Translations under genes and position numbers: made by a program
The notes under the pieces: model-generated
Seen by the model: the letters and a program-made list of their open reading frames with translations, nothing else
The model's database searches: none
Told to the model about the DNA's origin: nothing
Assembly: GCF_030272895.1 (NCBI RefSeq)
Contig: NZ_JALRNF010000030.1
Span: forward strand, 1 to 64,000
DNA from: Pseudomonas sp. BGr12
GTDB taxonomy: Bacteria > Pseudomonadota > Gammaproteobacteria > Pseudomonadales > Pseudomonadaceae
Direction of reading: 5' to 3'
Length of the DNA stretch: 64,000 nucleotides
In this document: in pieces, positions 59,021 to 64,000 of the stretch
Layout of the letters: every line of letters starts with the position of its first letter
Position numbering within the stretch: the stretch's first letter is position 1

Positions 59021-60463
59021 GTGGAACAGCTCAAGCGTCTTGCCAGCGGTATCAGCGGCCTGGACGCCCTGCTCAAGGGCGGGCTGATCGTCGGCGCCTC
59101 CTACATCGTCCAGGGGCGGCCGGGCTCGGGCAAGACCATTCTGGCCAACCAGCTGGCCTTCCATCATGTCGGGCAGGGTGGGCGGGTGCTGGTCGCCACC
59201 ATGTTGAGCGAATCCCACGAACGCTTGTTCCAGTACCTCTCGACCTTGAGTTTCTTCGACCCGCAGCTGGTCGGCGACCAGATCCAGTTCGTCAGTGCGT
59301 TCGACACACTGGAACGCGAGGGCCTGGATCAGGTGGTCAAGCTGTTGCGAGGGGAGATCAACCGGCACCAGGCCTCGCTGTTGATCGTCGACGGCTTGCT
59401 CACCGCCCGTTCGCGCGCCGAAACTTCGCTCGATACCAAGAAGTTCATTGCCGAGTTACAGGGGCATGCGGCATTTGCCGGTTGCACCGTGCTGTTCCTC
59501 ACCAGCTCAAGGCTGGATGACGGCAGCCCCGAGCACACCATGGTCGATGGCGTGATCGAGCTGGGCGAAGAACGGGTGGGCAGCCGTTCGGTGCGCGCCA
59601 TCCAGTTGCGCAAGACCCGAGGCAGCGATACCTTGGCGGGGCTGCATGAGTATGAAATCACCGGCGATGGGCTGGTGGTCTACCCACGCCTGGAGTCGCT
59701 CTACAGTCGCCCAAGCCATTGGGGCAGCGCCGAACTGACGCGGGTCGGCAGCGGCGTGCCTGCCCTCGATGAACTGCTGGACGGCGGCTTGCCCGGTTCA
59801 TCGATGACCTTGGCCATCGGGCCCTCGGGCATTGGCAAGACGTCCCTGGGGGTGAGTTTCCTGGCGGGTGCTACGGTCGACGAGCCCGGGCTGCACTTCG
59901 GTTTCTACGAGACACCCCCGCGCCTGCGTCTGAAGGCGGCAGCCCTGGGCCACGACTTTGCGGCCATGGAGCAGGCTGGGGCGCTGCATATCGCCTGGCA
60001 GCCGACCACCGAAGGGCTGCTCGATGAGGTCGGTGCGCGCTTGTTGCACATGGTGCAGCAGCACGGCATTCGCCGGGTGCTGATCGACAGCCTGGGGGCT
60101 TTTGCCCGGTTGGCGACCAACCCGGCGCGGCTGAACGAGTTCTTCCGCGCCCTGACCGGTGAACTGCGCGCCCGTGATGTAACCGTGCTGGCGACCTGGG
60201 AGATGCGCGATATCTTCGGCTCGGAGATCAATGCCCCGGCGCCCGACCTGTCGAGCATCGTCGATAACCTGCTGCTGATGCGCTTTGTCGAACTGGAGTC
60301 GGAGCTCAAGCGCATGCTGTCGATCCTCAAGGTACGCGACAGTCACTACGACCCGGCGTTGCTGGAGCTGATCATCAGCGGCCAGGGCATCGACCTGAAG
60401 AAGGCCTTCACCCAGGCCACGGCGGTGCTGTCCGGTACCGCGGCGCCGGTGCCGGGCGCGTGA
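59021..60463 (+). CDS. KaiC-like double-domain ATPase
   Basis: A 480-residue RecA-type ATPase with two KaiC domains. Walker A loops are GRPGSGKT (residues 32-39) and GPSGIGKT (about 267-274); Walker B strands are SLLIVDGLL and RRVLIDSLG. The glutamate pair of KaiC is reduced: LSESHERL in the first domain and FYETPPRL in the second. GTG 59021 is the start. No kaiA or kaiB gene is nearby. Standing between a PAS kinase and a receiver, it probably gates or is gated by that phosphorelay rather than forming a full clock. Confidence 0.9.
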   Translation: MEQLKRLASGISGLDALLKGGLIVGASYIVQGRPGSGKTILANQLAFHHVGQGGRVLVATMLSESHERLFQYLSTLSFFDPQLVGDQIQFVSAFDTLEREGLDQVVKLLRGEINRHQASLLIVDGLLTARSRAETSLDTKKFIAELQGHAAFAGCTVLFLTSSRLDDGSPEHTMVDGVIELGEERVGSRSVRAIQLRKTRGSDTLAGLHEYEITGDGLVVYPRLESLYSRPSHWGSAELTRVGSGVPALDELLDGGLPGSSMTLAIGPSGIGKTSLGVSFLAGATVDEPGLHFGFYETPPRLRLKAAALGHDFAAMEQAGALHIAWQPTTEGLLDEVGARLLHMVQQHGIRRVLIDSLGAFARLATNPARLNEFFRALTGELRARDVTVLATWEMRDIFGSEINAPAPDLSSIVDNLLLMRFVELESELKRMLSILKVRDSHYDPALLELIISGQGIDLKKAFTQATAVLSGTAAPVPGA

Positions 60464-60482
60464 GCCTGCAGGTGTCGTGGTC

Positions 60483-60854
60483 ATGAGCACGATTCTGGTG
60501 GTCGACGACGAATACCTGATCGCCGACATCCTGAGCTATGCCCTGGAAGACGTGGGTTTTGCGGTGGAAACGGCCAGCAATGGGCAGAAGGCCCTGGATT
60601 TTCTCAAGGAAAAACGGGTGGAGCTGGTAATCACCGACTACATGATGCCGCAGCTCAACGGGGTGGAACTGGCGCGCAGGATTCGCGAGGAACTGCAATT
60701 GCAGAGTCTGCCGTTGATGCTGATGAGCGGGGCCCAGGCTCATGAGGGGCGGGACAATCCGGACCTGTTCGTCGCGGTGTTCGACAAGCCCTTCGACATC
60801 GAGCAACTGATTGCCAAGGTCAAGGAACTGGTCGGCGCCCCCGAGTTGCCTTGA
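60483..60854 (+). CDS. Single-domain response regulator
   Basis: A 123-residue receiver with all conserved residues: Asp8-Asp9 in VVDDE, phosphoacceptor Asp52 in ITDYMMP, Ser82 in MSG and Lys102 in FDKPFD. No output domain. It follows the KaiC-like gene by 19 bases. Being output-less, it would pass the phosphate on, or act by protein binding, possibly on the KaiC-like partner. Confidence 0.93.
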   Translation: MSTILVVDDEYLIADILSYALEDVGFAVETASNGQKALDFLKEKRVELVITDYMMPQLNGVELARRIREELQLQSLPLMLMSGAQAHEGRDNPDLFVAVFDKPFDIEQLIAKVKELVGAPELP

Positions 60855-60928
60855 CAGCAGTGCGACCGGCCAGCAGGGCCGGGGTGCTCAGCGTCAAGCG
60901 CATCCGTGCGTCGTGCAATCAGCGGGCG

Positions 60929-61129
60929 TCACTCGTGGTGCTCATCTCCTTTTTCCGGAGCCGGGCTACCGGCCTGGATGCGTTTGAAAATCTCTTCGCG
61001 GTGCACCTGGACATCTTTGGGTGCATCGATGCCGATCCTCACTTGCATACCTTTAACGCCCAGAATGGTGACTTTGATGTCATCGTTGATGACGATGCTT
61101 TCGCCAACCTTGCGGGTGAGTATCAGCAT
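60929..61129 (-). CDS. CsrA/RsmE-family RNA-binding translational regulator
   Basis: A 66-residue Csr[21 protein letters not shown] and [20 protein letters not shown] are the canonical strands, with the RNA-binding Arg44-type residue in VHREEI. It blocks or stabilises target mRNAs at GGA motifs and is titrated by Rsm small RNAs. ATG 61129 follows AAGGAGAAATAC. It is convergent to the KaiC-like operon. Confidence 0.96.
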   Translation of the reverse strand: MLILTRKVGESIVINDDIKVTILGVKGMQVRIGIDAPKDVQVHREEIFKRIQAGSPAPEKGDEHHE

Positions 61130-61524
61130 GTATTTCTCCTTGGTGTTGTAAGTTGCCCTGCAGGCCGTGTCCGCAGCAGCCAGGAACACGCAGTGCGCAT
61201 CCCTCTTTTCCTTCATTAAAGACGCTTTCGCGGGATATTAATTCCCCCGAACACAGATTCTGTTGAGAGTCTTTAGTCGCAGGTGCCCGTGCGGGCGATC
61301 GAGCGCTGCACAGCAGCGAATGCTGCCAACACCCGCAAGCATAGGGGGGTTGAACGAATATGGGAAATTTCTGTGCAAATCAGCAGACTTAGGAACTTTT
61401 GGATCCCTTTTGCGGGGGCTGCAAGCCCGGGGGAACAACGCCAGGTTTAACGTTTGCGGTAGTGCCTCTGCCCAGCAATCGCGTCGAGTTTAACGTTTGC
61501 GACGTCATTCCAGGCCCGATGAGC
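61130..61524. other. csrA upstream / modC downstream region with a 14-base direct repeat
   Basis: About 395 bases with no gene. GTTTAACGTTTGCG occurs twice (61445-61458 and 61488-61501), 43 bases apart, just after the modC stop. The part next to csrA (61130-61260) should hold its promoter (TTAATA on the minus strand near 61235). The middle (61330-61400) is AT-richer, with no clear element. Confidence 0.5.
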
Positions 61525-62613
61525 TCAGCCCAGCAGCGCCACCGACTTGATTTGCGCCACCAGTTGCTGGCCGTTGTGCAGGCCCAGCTGATCGGCCGAG
61601 TAGCGGGTGATCCGGGCCAGCAGCACACTGCCGTCGGCATCGAGGCTGACCAGTACGTGGGCACTGTTGTCGGCCGGCCGGTAGCCGCTGACCCTGACCG
61701 GCAAACGGTTGAGGATGCTCGAGTGGGCCTCCGTGGCCAGGCTCAGGCTGACATCCCGGGCCTGTACCTTGAGTCGCAGGGCGGTGCCCAGGGCCAGCGG
61801 TTCGTGGGCCAGGCGCAGTTCGAGGTCGCTGCCCGGCAATTGCAGGCCAAGCAGCTGGTAGTGCGGATCGTAACGGCTGACCCGGCCCTCGATGATCACC
61901 CCGGCATCATCGCCCTGGGCCAGGGGCAGGTCGAGGCGGGCGAGGGTGGCGGCAATCGGGCCGCTGGCCTGGACCTTGCCCTGCTCCAGCAATACCAGGT
62001 GGTCGGCCAGCCGGGCCACTTCATCCTGGGCATGGCTGACGTAGACCAGCGGGATCTCCAACTCGTCGTGCAGGCGCTCCAGGTAAGGCAGGATCTCGCG
62101 CTTGCGCGGGCCGTCGAGGGCCGCCAGGGGTTCGTCCATCAACAGCAGTTGCGGGCTGCTGAGCAAGGCGCGGGCGATACCCACCCGTTGCGCTTCACCC
62201 CCGGAAAGGGTAGCGGGCTTGCGTTCGAGCAAGTGTTCGATGCCCAGCAGCGCACAGGCCTGGTCCAGGCTGACCTTGCGTGCCTGTGGGGCGATCCGCC
62301 GCCAGCCGAAGGTCAGGTTGCCGTGTACCGAAAGGTGCGGGAACAGGCTGGGCTCCTGGAACACATAGCCGACCGGGCGCAGATGCGGGGCCAGGAAATG
62401 CCCGCGCCGCGAGTCCTGCCAGATCTGCCCGTTGACTTCGATATAGGCCTCGGGGGCGCGCTCCAGCCCGGCCAGGCAGCGCAGGCAGGTGGTCTTGCCG
62501 GAACCGGAGTGGCCGAACAAGGCACTGATGCCGCGCCCTGGCAATTGCAGGTCGACGTCCAGTTCGAAGTCGTCACGGCTGACCTTGAGGCGGGCATGGA
62601 TCATCTTGTGCAT
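61525..62613 (-). CDS. modC: Molybdate ABC transporter ATP-binding protein ModC
   Basis: A 362-residue ABC ATPase: Walker [17 protein letters not shown] (about 34-49), signature [16 protein letters not shown] (about 137-152), Walker [21 protein letters not shown], and a C-terminal TOBE/Mop molybdate-binding domain (about 295-360). It powers molybdate import with ModA and ModB. Four bases separate it from modB upstream. A start three codons in (MIHARLKV) is also possible. Confidence 0.95.
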   Translation of the reverse strand: MHKMIHARLKVSRDDFELDVDLQLPGRGISALFGHSGSGKTTCLRCLAGLERAPEAYIEVNGQIWQDSRRGHFLAPHLRPVGYVFQEPSLFPHLSVHGNLTFGWRRIAPQARKVSLDQACALLGIEHLLERKPATLSGGEAQRVGIARALLSSPQLLLMDEPLAALDGPRKREILPYLERLHDELEIPLVYVSHAQDEVARLADHLVLLEQGKVQASGPIAATLARLDLPLAQGDDAGVIIEGRVSRYDPHYQLLGLQLPGSDLELRLAHEPLALGTALRLKVQARDVSLSLATEAHSSILNRLPVRVSGYRPADNSAHVLVSLDADGSVLLARITRYSADQLGLHNGQQLVAQIKSVALLG

Positions 62614-62616
62614 GGC

Positions 62617-63296
62617 TCAGCTCCAGGCCGACTTGCCACTGCGGCTGGAGTACAGCGCCAGCAGCACGAGGAAGGAGAACACCAGCATGGCCCCGGCCAG
62701 CCAGTGCGCCTGCAGGTATTCCATGGCCTCGACATGGTCGAAGATCTGTACCGAAACCACCCGGGTCTTGTCGGGAATATTGCCGCCGATCATCAGTACC
62801 ACGCCGAACTCACCCACGGTGTGGGCAAAGCCCAGGATACTGGCAGTGATGAAACCGGGGCGGGCCAGGGGCAGCACGACATGGACGAAGCTGTCCCAGG
62901 GCGTGGCGCGCAGGGTCGCCGCCACTTCCAGCGGCCGCTCGCCAATGGCGCTGAAGGCGTTCTGCAGCGGCTGTACCACAAAGGGCATGGAATAGATCAC
63001 CGAGCCGATCACCAGGCCGCTGAAGCTGAACACCACCGTGCCCAGCCCCAGCGCCTCGGTGGTCTGGCCGATCCAGCCATTGGGCCCCAGGGCCAGCAAC
63101 AGGTAGAAGCCGATGACCGTCGGTGGCAGCACCAGCGGCAGGGCCACCACCGCGCCCACCGGCCCGCGTAGCCAGGAGCGCGTGCGCGCCAGCCACCAGG
63201 CGATGGGGGTGCCGACCAGCAACAGGATCAGGGTGGTCAGGCTGGCCAGTTTGAAGGTCAGCCAGATGGCACCCAGGTCGCTGGCATCCAATGGCA

Positions 63297-63297
<1 letters not shown>
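62617..63297 (-). CDS. modB: Molybdate ABC transporter permease ModB
   Basis: A 226-residue inner-membrane permease with about five helices and the ABC-permease EAA-type loop [20 protein letters not shown] (about 130-149) that docks on ModC. Its ATG overlaps the modA stop as ATGA, so translation is coupled. Length is usual for ModB. Confidence 0.95.

Positions 63298-64000
<703 letters not shown>

Noticed and set aside
57850..60854. A circadian clock locus
   Set aside because: Only a KaiC-like protein is present; kaiA and kaiB are absent here and the KaiC catalytic glutamates are altered.

Overview
The window is chromosomal DNA from a fluorescent Pseudomonas, most likely the P. putida group. 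The basis is GC-rich coding with wobble G/C, P. putida-type REP palindromes (core GTAGGAGCGGGCTTGCCCC), a fecI-fecR-receptor locus, Ohr/OhrR, CsrA/RsmE, a PAS kinase-KaiC-receiver operon next to csrA, and modABC. The species call is inference from gene families and repeats, not from an alignment.

Layout. 1-5 kb: small exported protein, then an iron-starvation surface-signalling locus (FecI sigma factor, FecR anti-sigma, STN-containing TonB receptor). 5-12 kb: housekeeping and stress genes, including a cold-shock pair and an ohr-ohrR pair with three copies of one palindromic operator. 12-17 kb: LysR/EamA exporter pair and a 1024-residue exported protein joining Sel1-like repeats, a trypsin-type protease and a rhodanese domain. 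17-21 kb: Old-Yellow-Enzyme/MerR pair and a diguanylate cyclase. 21-27 kb: apparent catabolic island (cupin, FAD amine/amino-acid oxidase, RidA, 2-hydroxyacid dehydrogenase, MFS transporter, GlxA-type regulator). 27-37 kb: HPP-CBS membrane protein, second TonB receptor, methyltransferase, TopB, MetY, AlkB.

37.3-51.7 kb is a decayed accessory region at tRNA-Cys. A 97-bp perfect direct repeat (tRNA 3' half plus terminator) occurs at 37358 and again 11.2 kb away at 48580. Each copy is followed by the C-terminal stub of a tyrosine integrase. Between and after them lie broken phage genes (cytosine methyltransferase pieces in three places, a cut GH19 endolysin, a tail-fibre assembly stub, zinc-ribbon proteins) and non-phage cargo: an acetyltransferase, two divergent L,D-transpeptidases, and two Cys-nucleophile hydrolases with a divergent LysR regulator. 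This looks like nested or tandem remnants that can no longer move themselves.

51.8-57.5 kb: thioesterase, acetyltransferase, a tandem universal stress protein with an ANR-type box, and small exported or membrane proteins, including one member of a pair of 32-residue membrane micropeptides (the other lies in the remnant region). 57.5-64 kb: tRNA-Leu(UAA), the PAS kinase/KaiC-like ATPase/receiver operon, csrA, and molybdate transporter genes modC-modB-modA; modA runs off the window end.

I found no CRISPR array, rRNA, intact insertion sequence or intact prophage. The observations I rate highest are the Sel1-protease-rhodanese fusion, the micropeptide pair, the KaiC-like phosphorelay and the structure of the tRNA-Cys remnant array.
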